Below, piece by piece: positions 34,625 through 45,659 of a DNA stretch of 64,000 bases. The notes beneath the pieces are model-generated. The model was not told where the DNA came from, did not search any database, and saw only the letters and a list, made by a program, of their open reading frames with translations. The stretch is from positions 22,117,963 to 22,181,962 of the forward strand of contig JBCFYV010002255.1 of assembly GCA_039000515.1 (NCBI GenBank), given 5' to 3'. This DNA comes from Timema cristinae. Its lineage: Eukaryota; Arthropoda; Insecta; Phasmatodea; Timematidae. Each line of letters opens with the position of its first letter. Position 1 is the stretch's first letter. A program made the position numbers and the translations under genes.

Positions 34625-34852
34625 TTTTTTAGTACCGTGTCTTACTGCCTGTTCAGGTTGTACGGATTATGCACTAATTATGCTAATTAGTAAGAGATGA
34701 GGAGAGTTGAATTTAGAGGAAATATACCCGCGTTTGTATGCGTGAAGAGAGTGGGAAACAATTAATGAAAAAATCTCAGTACTCTCGACATGGATTCGTA
34801 CCCCAATCTCCATGCCATAGGCAGTCCAGTTTATTGCAAGAGTGAGATAAAT
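34625..34852 (-). mobile_element. SINE-C (left half of a head-to-head pair)
   Basis: Reversed tail (agtaccgtgtcttactgcc), body (gaggaaatatacccgcgtt), B box (tggattcgtacccc) and a truncated head ending near 34852. Confidence 0.7.
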
Positions 34853-34919
34853 TATTGATTAATCAATAGTAGGATAAAAATTAAATTCAATTTCTCGTTT
34901 ATAATTTAAAAGATACAGT

Positions 34920-34970
34920 GTATATATAAATACGTAAGTATATATATATATATATACATACCTATATATG
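34920..34970. repeat. TA/CATA microsatellite between two SINE-C copies
   Basis: Alternating tatata and taca runs lie between the facing heads. Confidence 0.85.
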
Positions 34971-34974
34971 TATC

Positions 34975-35185
34975 CTCATGGTGGTCACGTGGGATTGACG
35001 TTAAACTAGTCAATCAGCTGGATTGACGTTGATGGTAAGTTTAAGGTTCGAATCTCTGTCGGGTGAACTGATGGTTATTTACATGTAATTTACCACCAGG
35101 ATTTTCCTATTCTCTCACCATGCAAATGTGGGTGCACGTCTTTAAGCTACTCTATTCATTCGATCCCTTTGATTGGGACGTTAAT
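34975..35185 (+). mobile_element. SINE-C (right half of a head-to-head pair)
   Basis: Head tggtggtcacgtggg, B box aaggttcgaatctctgtcgg, body tctcaccatgcaaatgtggg. The tail is degraded (ttaatagccttagtg). Confidence 0.65.
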
Positions 35186-35432
35186 AGCCTTAGTGTCAAA
35201 AAAATGTATAGGCTTATAAGTATATATAACTATATACCCTTGGGCTTATAGAGCTCATTTTTCTGGGGGGAAGGGGTAGGGGCGCTAACAAATTCTAGGG
35301 GTATCTGGGCCCCGGACCCTGCCCTTCCCTTCAAACTTTTCATAATTAGCAAATTATGTTTTGAGTAAGTAGGTATGTTGAGATAATGGGTGAGGGAAGG
35401 TATTAAGCCTACCTATATAAGCGCCATATATT

Positions 35433-36018
35433 TATTACGTAACGCACTCGAGGGGGAGGGGGAATCATAGTTTTATACTGCGTGACATGAAGATAGGGGG
35501 TTTGGCTAGTGTAACGTAACGAAATTAATAATTATTTAAATATATCTAATTAAATTCAAAGAAACAGATAGGCTATTAAAAAGAGTTTCGTTCAGTTTTT
35601 AATTATTAGTAGTTCATTTATTTGCAGGGGTATTAAACTGTTTTTAATATTCAATTCCAAAGATGTGATCAATCATATGACATTGTCACGTAACTTACTT
35701 TTAGGTTGATGCGTATCAATAAAACTACGATCGACGGACTTCCGGCCACATTTTACCGCTGTTTAGGTTCAGTTACCTAACACATAGTAAATACAAATAA
35801 AACTTTTTGAAAAGAAATTGCATCCTTTATTCAAAATCCTATTTAATTTATATTTATAAGATCCGACGTGAAAATAACAATTCTACTAAAAAATACTTTG
35901 TTATTGTTGAAACTGGAATCGTTACATAACTATTAAGGGCGAGGGGGTTGCCAAAGCGTTACGGAAGGGACATGGAGGAAAGGGGGTCAAAAAAGGCCCA
36001 AAATTGAGTTACGTAATA
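35433..36018. mobile_element. MITE-like element with tattacgtaac ends
   Basis: The left border tattacgtaacgcactcg and right border gagttacgtaata are inverted copies of about 12 bp. Just inside, the left has a G-run and the right has gaaagggggtc. About 586 bp with no coding frame. Similar ends are, as I remember, common in insect repeats. Superfamily not assigned. Confidence 0.5.
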
Positions 36019-36344
36019 CATGTACGACCTCTAAGCTTCAATACTCCAGTTCTAACAGCTTTGTTATTTAAGCTGCTCTTTCTTATGGTGATTCCTCGAG
36101 TAGAATCTTATAGGTGATACAAAAAAAAGGTTTGCCTCATTTTTCTAGGACCCCACTCACTTAGCTCATTCCAAGAAACTTTCTTTGTTTTACAATACCA
36201 TATGAATGTATGAGAAAAGAAATACTTCCTTTGAAATATTGACGGAGCTAACTTTACAATCGGAGGTTTAGAAAGTGTATCTTGAAGGTGAATATTAAAA
36301 TATTCATCAACTAATATTTGGTTGATGACATATACAATTAAAAC
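36019..36344. other. Unassigned sequence
   Basis: No gene recognised. Confidence 0.4.
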
Positions 36345-36357
36345 TGTAGTAAGAGTA

Positions 36358-36538
36358 TGATTTCCAAACCCTTCCTTCACCTCTGACAAGACATCTTGTG
36401 AATGTGGGGAATGCCAGGCCTCCACCGTGGTTCGGATTCCACGTTAAACTGTAGGTCCTTCATTTCATCTCACTATCACCCTACCATTACACATTAGCGT
36501 AAGTGTGTATAATCTGAACGGCTAGTAAGATGCGGTGC

Positions 36539-36588
<50 letters not shown>

Positions 36589-36609
36589 TAATAATAATAA
36601 TAATAATAA
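36358..36609 (+). mobile_element. SINE-B, 5'-truncated, with 13-bp TSD
   Basis: Starts within the body (ccaaacccttccttcacctc) and runs through caggcctccaccgtggttcg and a mutated common tail (ctgaacggctagtaag) to a long (AAT)n at 36538-36609. Exact direct repeats tgtagtaagagta lie at 36345-36357 and 36610-36622. Confidence 0.92.
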
Positions 36610-36622
36610 TGTAGTAAGAGTA

Positions 36623-37174
36623 AAAAAATTAAACATTAGATATTTATATGTATTTGTGAACTCCCCTTTAAGGGGATGTCCAACAAATTCCAGGGGTGTC
36701 CAGTTAATCTCAGGGGCTCCGGACCTCCTCCTTTATATGCCCTTTACCACACCTTTATGTTATATGTTTTGAATCTACTATTCAATATACGCTCTGTTTA
36801 CCCAACTTTCCCTATGTGATACTTCAATACTCCCAGTAACATACACGCATCACAATAAGTAATTACACTGTCACACACGTACACACACACATACAAACAT
36901 TTGAAATATCTATAGTAACCCTTTTGTCACTATCGGCAAGTGTGTTTGTACATAACTGTGGTACGTTTTCTTATCGACTTTCTCCGTTGCATTATCAGGA
37001 AGTCCCGTCTGGCGTAGGACACGTTCGTGACGAACCAACCAACCTAATACTCCACTAGGTGTCCTGTTTACTTGTCATTGCGTACATTCTTACAATTACA
37101 GCTTTCAACTGTAGGCTTTAAGACATTTCATAGATGTAAATTAGAAATAATATTTATTAAACATTTAAATGCAA
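36623..37174. other. Unassigned sequence
   Basis: No gene recognised. A CpG-containing patch lies at about 36985-37030. Confidence 0.45.
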
Positions 37175-37886
37175 GTTAAAAATTCCCTCCCTTAAACAGT
37201 TCGGAAATGTTACACAATCGCTCTAATAATATTTAATATTAATATTTAGCACCGCGTCTTACTACCCGTTCGGGTTATACGCTTTAAGTACTAATTACGC
37301 TAATGGATTAGGAATTGGGAAGGTTTTATTAGAGGAAGTGAACCCGCATTTACGTAGAGGTAGAGTGGAAAACCAATTAGGAAAAACAACCCCAGTTCAC
37401 CCGACCGAGATTCGAACTTCGATCTCCCCGTCCTCAGCAGTCAAGCTAAACACGACAAGCGCGTTAGCCAACTACATCACCGAGGCGGGTCACAATCGCT
37501 CTAATATATGAGCCTTGAAAACATTGACTTGCTTTTTAAATTAACGTTTTCTTGTTTCCTATTCTAAATAGACATATGCTAACACAGACTTTTTTAATCT
37601 ACATTCTGGCAAAAATACCCATACAGGCTGTTTTAATGACCAAAACAAATAACCAAAGTTGTAAGATGACTTATAAAAAATATTTTTACAAAACAACTAC
37701 TTAAAAGATAAAAAAATAATAATTTTGTGGCACTGTAAGACTATTTTTAGAATTATTTAAGAACGTGTATTTTTTTGTTGTTTCAATGTTATATATTTAA
37801 AACTTACTGAGTAAAACGTAAATTTCATCAGCATAAGAAATCCTATCTTGACTTGCCGTGACGTCACCAATTGATAACGTCCTTAA
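37175..37886 (-). mobile_element. R element copy 4 with nested SINE-A
   Basis: After the SINE the R body is read in reverse (gagccttgaaaacattgac, tgacgtcacc) to the left terminus gataacgtccttaa at 37886. The part before the SINE is short and the right end is not identifiable. Confidence 0.7.
37229..37490 (-). mobile_element. SINE-A full length with 16-bp TSD
   Basis: Reversed tail (agcaccgcgtcttactaccc), body, B box (gagattcgaacttcg) and head (gttagccaactacatcaccg). The 16-bp TSD cacaatcgctctaata is exact at 37213-37228 and 37491-37506, the longest in the window. Inserted in an R element. Confidence 0.95.
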
Positions 37887-38119
37887 AAGATTCCATTTAA
37901 TAACAGTGTAATTTTACTTATGCGATCGAATGAAAATTGTCACGAGCTTGACCACTTGTCAAATCCTCGCTTAGAACATTCGAACACCAAAACGAGTTCC
38001 TGATTTTTCTTCGTATAGTGGACCATTTGACCCACTTGAATAGGCTATAAATACGGCCCTAAATTGCTTACACATTACATCACGTTTCTTCATTAAATCC
38101 CATAGCGGCCTTGAGAAGT

Positions 38120-38487
38120 TATTATTATTATTATTATTATTAGCACCACGTCTTATTACCCGTTCGGGTTGTACGCTCTTAATTAATTAATAACTAATAC
38201 TAGCACCGTGTCTTACTACCCGTTCGGGTTATACGCACTTACGCTAATGTGTAATGGTAGGGTGATTGAGAGATGAAATAGAGGACCTACAGTTTAACGT
38301 GGAATCCGAACCACGGTGGAGGCCTTGCATTCCCCCACATTCACAAGTTGTGATTATTACACGTCTTGTCAGAGGTGAAGGAAGGGTTTGGTAATCAGAT
38401 AAATCTGTGCCTGGACCTAGAATTGAACCCGGAACACCAGCACAGAAGTCCGACCTCTTACCCCAAGACCACCAGGTAACTAATCAG
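38120..38487 (-). mobile_element. SINE-B full length with a duplicated tail, 8-bp TSD
   Basis: From the right: head, B box, body and common tail ending at 38195. Then comes an extra, separate common tail segment (agcaccacgtcttattaccc, cgttcgggttgtacgc at 38143-38177) and (ATT)n. tgagaagt flanks the whole at 38112-38119 and 38488-38495. Confidence 0.85.
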
Positions 38488-38689
38488 TGAGAAGTAGTTA
38501 AGAAGTTCAGTGTCCTATCTATGAAATCTTCTTAGTCCATTTGTCATAATCTTTGATAAATGTCCCCAGGTTCAAATGTCTTTTGATTAAAACCGTCCCT
38601 TTTCTTGGTTCTGACGTTGACGATAGCATCACAGTTTCAATTCTTTGATTAAAATTTGGACTAGAAACTTAAAAAGTTTGAGGTTTTTT

Positions 38690-38940
38690 ATTTTAGCCCC
38701 GTGTTTTGTACTATCCTTACGGGCTACACGCACATACATTAATTACGCTAATGACTATGGATTAGGAAGGTTATACTTAGAGAACGTTTACCTTCATTTG
38801 CTTGGAGGGAGAGTGGAAAACCATTTAAGGAAAACAACCCTCATTACACCCGACGAGATTTGAACCTCAATTTCCTCTTCATGGGTAGTATATTCTTCTG
38901 CGGGAGTTGCGCCTTAGACCATTTGGACACAGAAGTGGGT
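38690..38940 (-). mobile_element. SINE-C copy
   Basis: Reversed tail (gccccgtgttttgtactatc), body (atggattaggaaggttatac, gcttggagggagag), B box (gagatttgaacctc) and head (gccttagaccatttggac). Confidence 0.75.
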
Positions 38941-39284
38941 GAGAGTATGTTATAGCTAGATTCTGTTAGAAAGTAACTTTTAGAAAATCCTTTTATTTCT
39001 TTCGATGCCAATATTGATAATAGTTTTATTTTATAAGTATTGTAACAATCTTAGAAAAGTGAACGTATCATATCATATGACTTTGCATATGTATATATGA
39101 GAATAATTAAATTCTTTAACTGTCAAAAAGTCCCTTCTTATCTAAATTACACTATATCACTACTTCAGAAAATACTATGGTCAGGAAATGAAACGAGACT
39201 ATACCGCAGGTAAAAATGTCCCACACGAATAAAATATAAATCACTATCATTGGATGTGTTGTTTTCATCAACGGGTTATTAAGG
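38941..39284. other. Unassigned sequence
   Basis: No feature recognised. Confidence 0.4.
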
Positions 39285-39470
39285 ATTTAATTTAAGGGTT
39301 AAGTAATGAGAGGGAGTATTTTAAAGAAAATGTACCTGCATCAGCGTGGATAAAAGAAGCTAAAACCAGATTTAATAAATCACCCTCTATTCACGTAGCA
39401 GTTATTCGACTCCTTATCAAAATGTCTTAGATAAGCGATCTGGTGCCTTAGATCACGGTAGCAGTAATAC
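39285..39470 (-). mobile_element. SINE-C, degenerate (left half of a head-to-head pair)
   Basis: Body phrases are reversed (gaaaatgtacctgcatcag, gcgtggataaaag), a B box relic (ttattcgactcc) and a head relic (gccttagatcacggtagc). Confidence 0.5.
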
Positions 39471-39477
39471 GCAGATA

Positions 39478-39665
39478 CAGAGCCCATGGCTTCTTGGTGT
39501 GACTGAAGGTCACAGCTGACTTCTGACAGTCACATTAGGTATTACCTAAATTTTGACTGTAAGTGCAGCTGCTAACATGTATTGCAGTCATGGTCGGCGT
39601 AGGATACATAATTGGTCTGTAACTTTTCACAGCTGTCATAGCACCAAAAAACCATGGGTCTACTT
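39478..39665. mobile_element. H element copy 2
   Basis: cagagcccatggcttcttgg at the left and accaaaaaaccatgggtct at the right correspond to the H termini at 15.9 kb. The interior shares gctgacttctgacagtcac and gtcggcgtaggatac. 188 bp, with deletions. It separates the two members of a SINE-C pair. Confidence 0.75.
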
Positions 39666-39699
39666 TAGTTTTATTGTTAAAATATAAAATCTATGTTCT

Positions 39700-39925
39700 G
39701 TTTGACCCGCTTGGTACGCGTGTGGCTAACGTATACTCTCGAAGTAAGACTAGACTTTGATGAGGAAGATTGAGTTGAATCGTTGGGCGTACTGAGTTTT
39801 TTTCAAAATTGTTTCCAATCGCCTTCCAACAAATGTGGTACACTTATTTAAATTAACCTCCCTAATCCTGAAACTATTTGTTTGATAGTGCATAAGAACG
39901 GGTTAGTAAGACGCGGGGCTGAAAA
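39700..39925 (+). mobile_element. SINE-C (right half of a head-to-head pair)
   Basis: Head gacccgcttggtacgcgtgt, ctaacgtatactctcg, agactagactttgatgagg. B box is disturbed. Tail is gaacgggttagtaagacgc. Confidence 0.65.
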
Positions 39926-40243
39926 ATAAACATAGTAGGGGTGAGGAAGTTAAAATAATAGAATTTGGAGGAAAAGTTAGTGATTGTGTGTGTGTTGGGG
40001 AGGGTGGGGAACCTGAGAAAACATTTAATATAGTTCCCATGAATGTAGAAAGAAGCAAACTTTTCTTTTCTTGTTTTCTTGAAAAAATCTAGCTTTGAAT
40101 TAGTATTTTGTGTTAATTTTCCAAAAACTAGAGGGGGTTATGATCTTTAACTGTTTGAATCACTTGGATAAGTGAGATTACCCAAACATAGTGTCTAGTC
40201 AAATGACTTAGAATTTCTGAAATCTATTACATATATTACTGGT

Positions 40244-40370
40244 TAGTGGTTTTTCACTCTCTCCTGCAAATTTGGATACACTAATTTAAATATAACCTTT
40301 CTCATCTCTAAAGCCATTAACGTAATTAGTACATAAGCTAAAATAACCCAAACGGGTAGTAACCGGTGCT
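40244..40370 (+). mobile_element. SINE-C 3' part, split by a hAT-like element
   Basis: Body (tggtttttcactctctcc, cctttctcatctctaaagcc, cgtaattagtacataag) and the common tail up to gggtagtaaccggtgct. The tail continues at 41213 (ggtgctaat plus a TA run) after an 839-bp insertion. Confidence 0.75.
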
Positions 40371-41209
40371 TAGAGATGTAGTATCGAAAGAAAAGTATCG
40401 ATACTGTATTCATAAAAAGTATCGCAAGAAAAATATCGATAACAGTAAGTATCGCTATCAAAATTTTAATCTGTTTTTTTATCTAGTAATAATAATTTTA
40501 ACTTTTGCATCATAATTGTATTTTCGTATTTATTTAAACACCTGAAATTATAGTAGTTTTTAATATTTTAAAACCATTCAACAAAATGAGTTTTACCCAC
40601 TCAAAAAAACTTCCATTATTCACTTCTAGGAGATGCCATTTTTAACTTCATTCGTCGTTTATATACTCTATCAAGATATATTATTAACTATTGACAAACA
40701 CTAGAAAAAAAGGATGCCATGAGTTGCTTCATATACTTAAACAACGCATATACACTTTTCTGCTTCTTCTGCTCAGGACAACCATAATTCAACAAAAGCT
40801 TATTTTGTTTGGTTCGTGATGACCCGTGCTCATTGTAAAGGAAGGGGTAGTAAGACTGGTCACTACTCACCCCGTCGAGCATCAGGGTGTATTGATTGAT
40901 AAACAAATATGAAAGAACAAATTGAATTATGATAAGTTAAAAAGAGATTGACTACTAGAGTTTTTTCTTGCTTGTCATACAGAAAATGAATGAGAATGAG
41001 AAAGAGTGTAATTTGTTCTTCCTCCACAGTCCACCCTAGTAAATATTTAATCCTAGGATGAGTGAAGATAACAAAAACTTGTTTCTTTCGATACCGATTT
41101 GATACCTGAGTGTTAGTACTAATATCATTAAAACTATCGTGTAAAAATACTAATATCGAAAGTAAAATAACGATATTAGTAAAATATCGATACTTTTTTC
41201 ACATCCCTA
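40371..41209. mobile_element. hAT-like element rich in tatcgata motifs
   Basis: The left end tagagatgtagtatcgaaag and right end cacatccctA are inverted (TAGRGATGT). Both ends carry arrays of gtatcgata. Flanks ccggtgct (40363-40370) and gtggtgct (41210-41217) agree at 6 of 8 positions, fitting an old hAT 8-bp TSD. A 72-codon minus-strand frame (40688-40906) has no motif I recognise. Confidence 0.7.
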
Positions 41210-41212
41210 GTG

Positions 41213-41215
41213 GTG

Positions 41216-41249
<34 letters not shown>

Positions 41250-41266
41250 ATATATATATATATATT
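41213..41266. repeat. (TA)n microsatellite grown on a SINE tail
   Basis: ggtgctaat, the SINE tail, runs directly into (TA)n with one tttta interruption. Confidence 0.85.
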
Positions 41267-41341
41267 CTGATTGTCTTTATGTGTCACTACTGAAACTTTT
41301 TGAGTCCTCTTACTTTCTTTATCGTACAAACTATTGATTAT

Positions 41342-41368
41342 TTCTCTCTCTCTCTCTCTCTCTCTCTT
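41342..41368 (+). repeat. (TC)n microsatellite
   Basis: About 13 tandem TC, heading a pyrimidine-rich stretch to 41640. Confidence 0.95.
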
Positions 41369-42061
41369 ATATGTCTGTGTGTCTAGGTCCCACGATCACT
41401 TCATTGTGCTGCCCATCCTTTCCCACAAAGCCCTTCGCACGGTCGGGTTCTCCTCGTCTCTCTTTACCCTCTCCGTTTTACCTGCAATATCTTTACTCTC
41501 CCTCCCCTTCCCCCCTCCAACCATCAGTCGAAACTTTCCCCACTACGCTCTCTTCTATCCCCACCTCTCGGTTACCCCACCATTTTCCCCTCTGGTGGTT
41601 CAATTCTCCCTCCCCTACTACCCCTTCGATGCTCATCTTAGTAGGAAGTTTACAGTGCAAGTGGTGTAATTAGTTTCTGTAAAGATGGCAAAAGAAAAGT
41701 TAGAAAAAAAAAAAGAAAGTAGGGGAGGTGGTTGGACTGTTTTGAGAGGGAGAAAAAGGCTGTGTGTGGGGGGGAAGAAGGATGACCTCCACGATTCATA
41801 GGGTTGATTTGTCAGCGGCAGCAAAGGCAGCGTTCATTTGGGAGTTTATGCAAGCCTGCTAACAATGTACACTGCCTACAAAAGTATTGACCGCGGTGTA
41901 GAGTGGTTGATTTGAAGCGGGAAATACTGGACTTTTTATTTCTTTTTTTTTTTAGGAAGCCTTGTCCACGCATGTCCTTACCGAGTCATTTATATATGCA
42001 AATAATTTAAAGAGCATATGTTTAATAAGTATGATTTTCCATTAAGTTTTTTTTTACATGC
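41369..42061. other. Unassigned, pyrimidine-rich then mixed
   Basis: 41369-41640 is C/T-rich and GC-richer. It opens two overlapping plus-strand frames of 100-111 codons, rich in S, P, L and F in both phases, which argues for composition and not coding. The rest is purine-rich (41690-41790). Confidence 0.5.
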
Positions 42062-42275
42062 ACCTATGGGCACGTGGTCTAAATGTCAAGCTTATTTAGT
42101 CTTAGCTTGCTTGTGACGAGGAAGATAGGTTCCAGTCTCGCTTTGGTAAGTCGAGATTTGTTTCCCCCTTCTGTGCAAATGTAGCTACGCTACCTCCAAA
42201 ATTATACCCTTTTCACTCTTATCTTATTAGTGTGATTAAATAGTATAATCCGGTCGTGTAGTAAAAAAAATAATA
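42062..42275 (+). repeat. SINE-C copy, degenerate
   Basis: atgggcacgtggtctaaatg (head), ttgtgacgaggaagatagg, ccttttcactcttatcttat, and tail relic atccggtcgtgtagtaa with an AAT-rich end. Confidence 0.6.
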
Positions 42276-43289
42276 ATATACGAAACTCCGCATGAACATT
42301 CTCGCCTAAACTAGAGATAGTTACAAAAAATTCATAATGTATAATATACACTAGCAAATTCGAGCACAAATTGTGCTATGCTTACGTAAAACATTTTTTT
42401 TACACCCGGTTGTAAATTTTACGATTTTATTTTTAAAGAATTGAAGTCTTCATTTTCATATGTGGACCATAAAAATTATCAATATTGGATTTACAAGGGT
42501 CAACACTTCGTATTATAATTTTAACTTCTGGTTAAAATGATTGACATTCTATTAGCGGTTCACATCTTAAGGTAATCGAATTGCTATTAGATTTCTTATT
42601 TATAAATTTTGAGCAATAAAAAAGGTAAATATTCGCCATTGAGTCTAAAATAATAGATATAGATCATTTATGTACAAACATCTCCCCTAAGAGGTTGAAA
42701 GAAAAAGAACATCAACACTTTTTGAAAGACTTAGTTATTTACTTACTCTATGGCATTAGAGATTATTGCGTTTAAACTTTAGTTGTATCTATGTGCAAAA
42801 AAAAAATCACAAAATTGTATTAAGATTTTGCCAATATCTCCGAAACTATTGGTCTTATAAAAATAAATTTCAATATATTTTTAATTGTACTACAATTTTG
42901 CAATGATAAGTTATTTAGTATCTCAAAGATTTGCGTGGATTTGGAAATCTCCGCTTCAGTAAAGTACCCTAAAAATCATTGTTATGGGAAAATGAAAATA
43001 GCCATTGTGTTTGTAGATTTAATCAATGCCTAGATCAATGTCTAGATGCCTAGAGCCGATTTTGACAAAAGAGTTTTTATCTTTTTTCGCCCTTAAGGAA
43101 ACTATTGTTAATTTTAGCGTTAGACAGACATACAGACAGATGGATTGATAAACCACTTTTTAGGGTTTGAGGGGGTCTTAAACGTCGACATGCATTAACC
43201 TCTTGGGCTATATATTTTTTACTGTCTCAATACCTCTTCACCTTTTGTGTTCTAAAAGTTGAAAAATCGATAAATTTGCGTAAAGGTTG
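42276..43289. other. Unassigned AT-rich sequence
   Basis: No gene recognised. 42780-43140 has phrases such as atatctccgaaactattgg and acagacatacagacagatgg that look repeat-derived. I cannot assign a family. Confidence 0.5.
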
Positions 43290-43520
43290 AAAATTGGTTT
43301 GAAAAAGACACACAAAGAACTGATATAAGTGAGATAGGGGTTTGAATCCTGGTCGTATGTATGGAAGTTTTTTCTTAAATTGTTTTACCTTTATCTCTCC
43401 ACGCAAATGTGAATACATTTCCTCTAAATTCAGCCTTACTAATCCTTAACTTATTAGTGTAATTAGTACATATGTAAACCACTTGAACAGGTAGTAAGAC
43501 GCAGTGGTAAAAAAGTTTTT
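43290..43520 (+). mobile_element. SINE-C copy, head truncated
   Basis: B box (ggggtttgaatcctggtcg), body (ttatctctccacgcaaatgt, cagccttactaatcc, gtgtaattagtacat) and common tail (aacaggtagtaagacgcag). Confidence 0.75.
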
Positions 43521-43535
43521 TTTTGTCAGGTGTTA

Positions 43536-43670
43536 ACGCGCATGCGCCAGAGCTTCACCTTGGAATCACACCGGAAGTCAGTCGAGTCTACCCACACGAG
43601 CTCAGGGATGTCACATATGCTACCTACGTGACGAGACCTTCAACTGACAGATAGCCGATACCTTTTTTTC
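43536..43670. promoter_or_regulatory. GC-richer patch with an NRF1-like palindrome
   Basis: cgcgcatgcgcc at 43540-43551 matches the core of the NRF1 consensus (GCGCATGCGC), a promoter element of animals. Several CpG follow. No gene start is seen. Chance or an unknown repeat are both possible. Confidence 0.25.
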
Positions 43671-43820
43671 TTTTCTTTCCCGCCTGAGCGATAATAAATT
43701 TTCAGTTTTCGTTGAAATCGGGGGACTTATTAGTGTGGTTTTATGATCTCTTGTACAAGCAATTGTAAGTGCACTTCTTCTAATATCACCTTATTGATTC
43801 CTACCCTCATAGTTAAGGTC

Positions 43821-44188
43821 TTAAAGACGTTGCCATCTGTGAAAAACTAGCAAGTAAAGACAGGATTTATTATTCATGTATTTACGTTTTATTCGTTGGT
43901 GATTTAAGGATATAACATCGAAACAAAGGTTTCGTACTTCTGTGCTGGGGGTCCGGAGTTCAATACTCAGTCCAGGCACAGATATATCTGATTTTCAAAC
44001 CCTTCTTCCTTCACCTCTAACAAGACGTGTATTAATTACAACTTGTGAATGTGTGAAACACCAGGCTTCTACCGTGGTTCGGATTCCACGTTAAACTGTA
44101 GGTCCTCCATTTCATCTCACAATCACCCTACCATACACATTAGCGTAAGTGCGTACAACCCGAACGGGTAGTAAGACGCGGTTCAAAT

Positions 44189-44230
<42 letters not shown>

Positions 44231-44693
44231 TAACATCGAAACAAACACTACAAATTCTTATATAATTTTTTTAAAATTCTTACATTATCATAATATGTTT
44301 TTTGATCTAAGAGTATTTTTTTTTAAAATTGAATCATCTACAACTTAGGTTATTTGGTTTATCCATGAAAATGGCAAGATGCCAAGATGTAGAGTAAAAA
44401 AGTATTTATGTTATGTCTATCTAGAATAGAAAACAAGAAAAGGGTAATCTTGAAATGTGGCGTAGGAGCAAATAGTAGAGTGAGAGTGTAAATTCGTTAT
44501 ATGAATAGGGGAAGGTTTATTATCTTATAGAAAAGCTAACTTGCGGTATGGATTACTAATATTTTACCCTCTCTTTTTATTTTGTACAATATTGTCGAAG
44601 TTTGAAAGTGTTTAGAGTGCTTAGATACGTCAAGTTAAGATGCAACAACATTACAAAATAGTTTCTAATTCCTCAAGTAGGCAGCGTCGTTAA
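43821..44693 (+). mobile_element. R element copy 5, complete, with nested SINE-B
   Basis: Left end ttaaagacgttgccatctg; right end caagtaggcagcgtcgttaa. The ends are inverted copies over about 19 bp and both carry TTAA. Without the SINE the element is about 555 bp. No frame of note. TTAA duplication fits a piggyBac-like non-autonomous element; this is inferred from the ends only. Confidence 0.85.
43928..44230 (+). mobile_element. SINE-B with 15-bp TSD
   Basis: Starts just inside the head (ggtttcgtacttctgtgctg). It has ggagttcaatact as the B box, the body, the common tail (cccgaacgggtagtaagac) and (AAT)n at 44191-44230. taacatcgaaacaaa is exact at 43913-43927 and 44231-44245. Inserted in R copy 5. 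Confidence 0.93.
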
Positions 44694-44704
44694 TAAACTT
44701 TATA

Positions 44705-44850
44705 CTCGCGGTAGTGGTCGAATGGTCAATGACGTCATTCTGGCAATATATTTGACATATATGCCGATGACGGGTAGATCTAAATTCGAATCTAGGTCGT
44801 GCAATCGAGTTACCCAAATGGTTTCCCTCTCTTTATTTAATCCAATGACG
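44705..44850 (+). repeat. SINE-C head and B-box fragment
   Basis: gtagtggtcgaatggtcaa, tatatgccgatgacgggtag and ctaaattcgaatctaggtcg follow the SINE-C 5' half. The 3' half is replaced. Confidence 0.55.
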
Positions 44851-44926
44851 GTATTTTTTTTTTTTATAAATTCTATCTTTAATATCCAACTTTATTAATT
44901 AAATTAATAATTAATATGACCCACTT

Positions 44927-45170
44927 TGGTGACCACGTGGTCTGAGGCACGATCACGAAAAAAACTACACCACCGATGACTGGGAGATCAGGTTCAAATC
45001 TCAGTCGGACGTACTGAAGATGTTTTTCTCCAAAAAAAATGTCCACTCTCCCTCCACGAAAATGAGGGTACACTTCCTATAAATATGTATAACCTCCCTA
45101 ACCTCTAAGACTCTTTAGTGTAATAAGTATATAAGCGTATAGCTCGAACAGGTAGTAAGACGCGATGCCA
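44927..45170 (+). mobile_element. SINE-C full length
   Basis: Head ggtgaccacgtggtctgag, caccgatgactgggagatc, B box ggttcaaatctcagtcgg, body (actctccctccacgaaaatg, acttcctataaatat) and tail (gaacaggtagtaagacgcg) with an AAT-rich end. Confidence 0.8.
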
Positions 45171-45654
45171 AAAAGAATAATAAAATAAATATGTATATGT
45201 AAGCCTATATTTCGAACGGGTACTTAGTTAAGGTGGAAATTTTAAGCTCTAAGATATAAATTTTTTTGAATTAAATTGTGAGTTTGAGTAGGGTTCGGTG
45301 ATACCACAGTTGAGAGTTCGTCATGTTGTTTAGTCATGTAGCTGATTAAACCAGTGACCTTCTAGTTAGTGAATAGTGTGTTCTAAACAATCCTCTTCAA
45401 TGGTAAGTGGTTACATATACACATATGACATACACACACATGTGTCCATTGATATGTGACCAATGTTGGTATAAGCACGATGATATGTAAGGATCATTGA
45501 ATATAGCATTGTCGTGGGAATATGGCGGTCCTAGCTAGAGCACTATTTCTACTGTAGAGTGTGGCCGTGGTAAGATGGCACCTCCAAGAGCACCATTTGA
45601 TTGTACGAAATGAAATACTCTATTAAGTCTTATTTATGTTTAAACCCTCCCCCC
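45171..45654. other. Unassigned sequence
   Basis: A tail relic (atttcgaacgggtactt) lies at about 45211. The rest is unassigned. A C-run occurs at 45648-45658. Confidence 0.4.
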
Positions 45655-45659
45655 CCCCC

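Noticed and set aside
41334..41673. Two overlapping frames of 100-111 codons
   Set aside because: Pyrimidine-rich DNA gives S/P/L/F-rich frames in two phases at once, typical of compositional openness.
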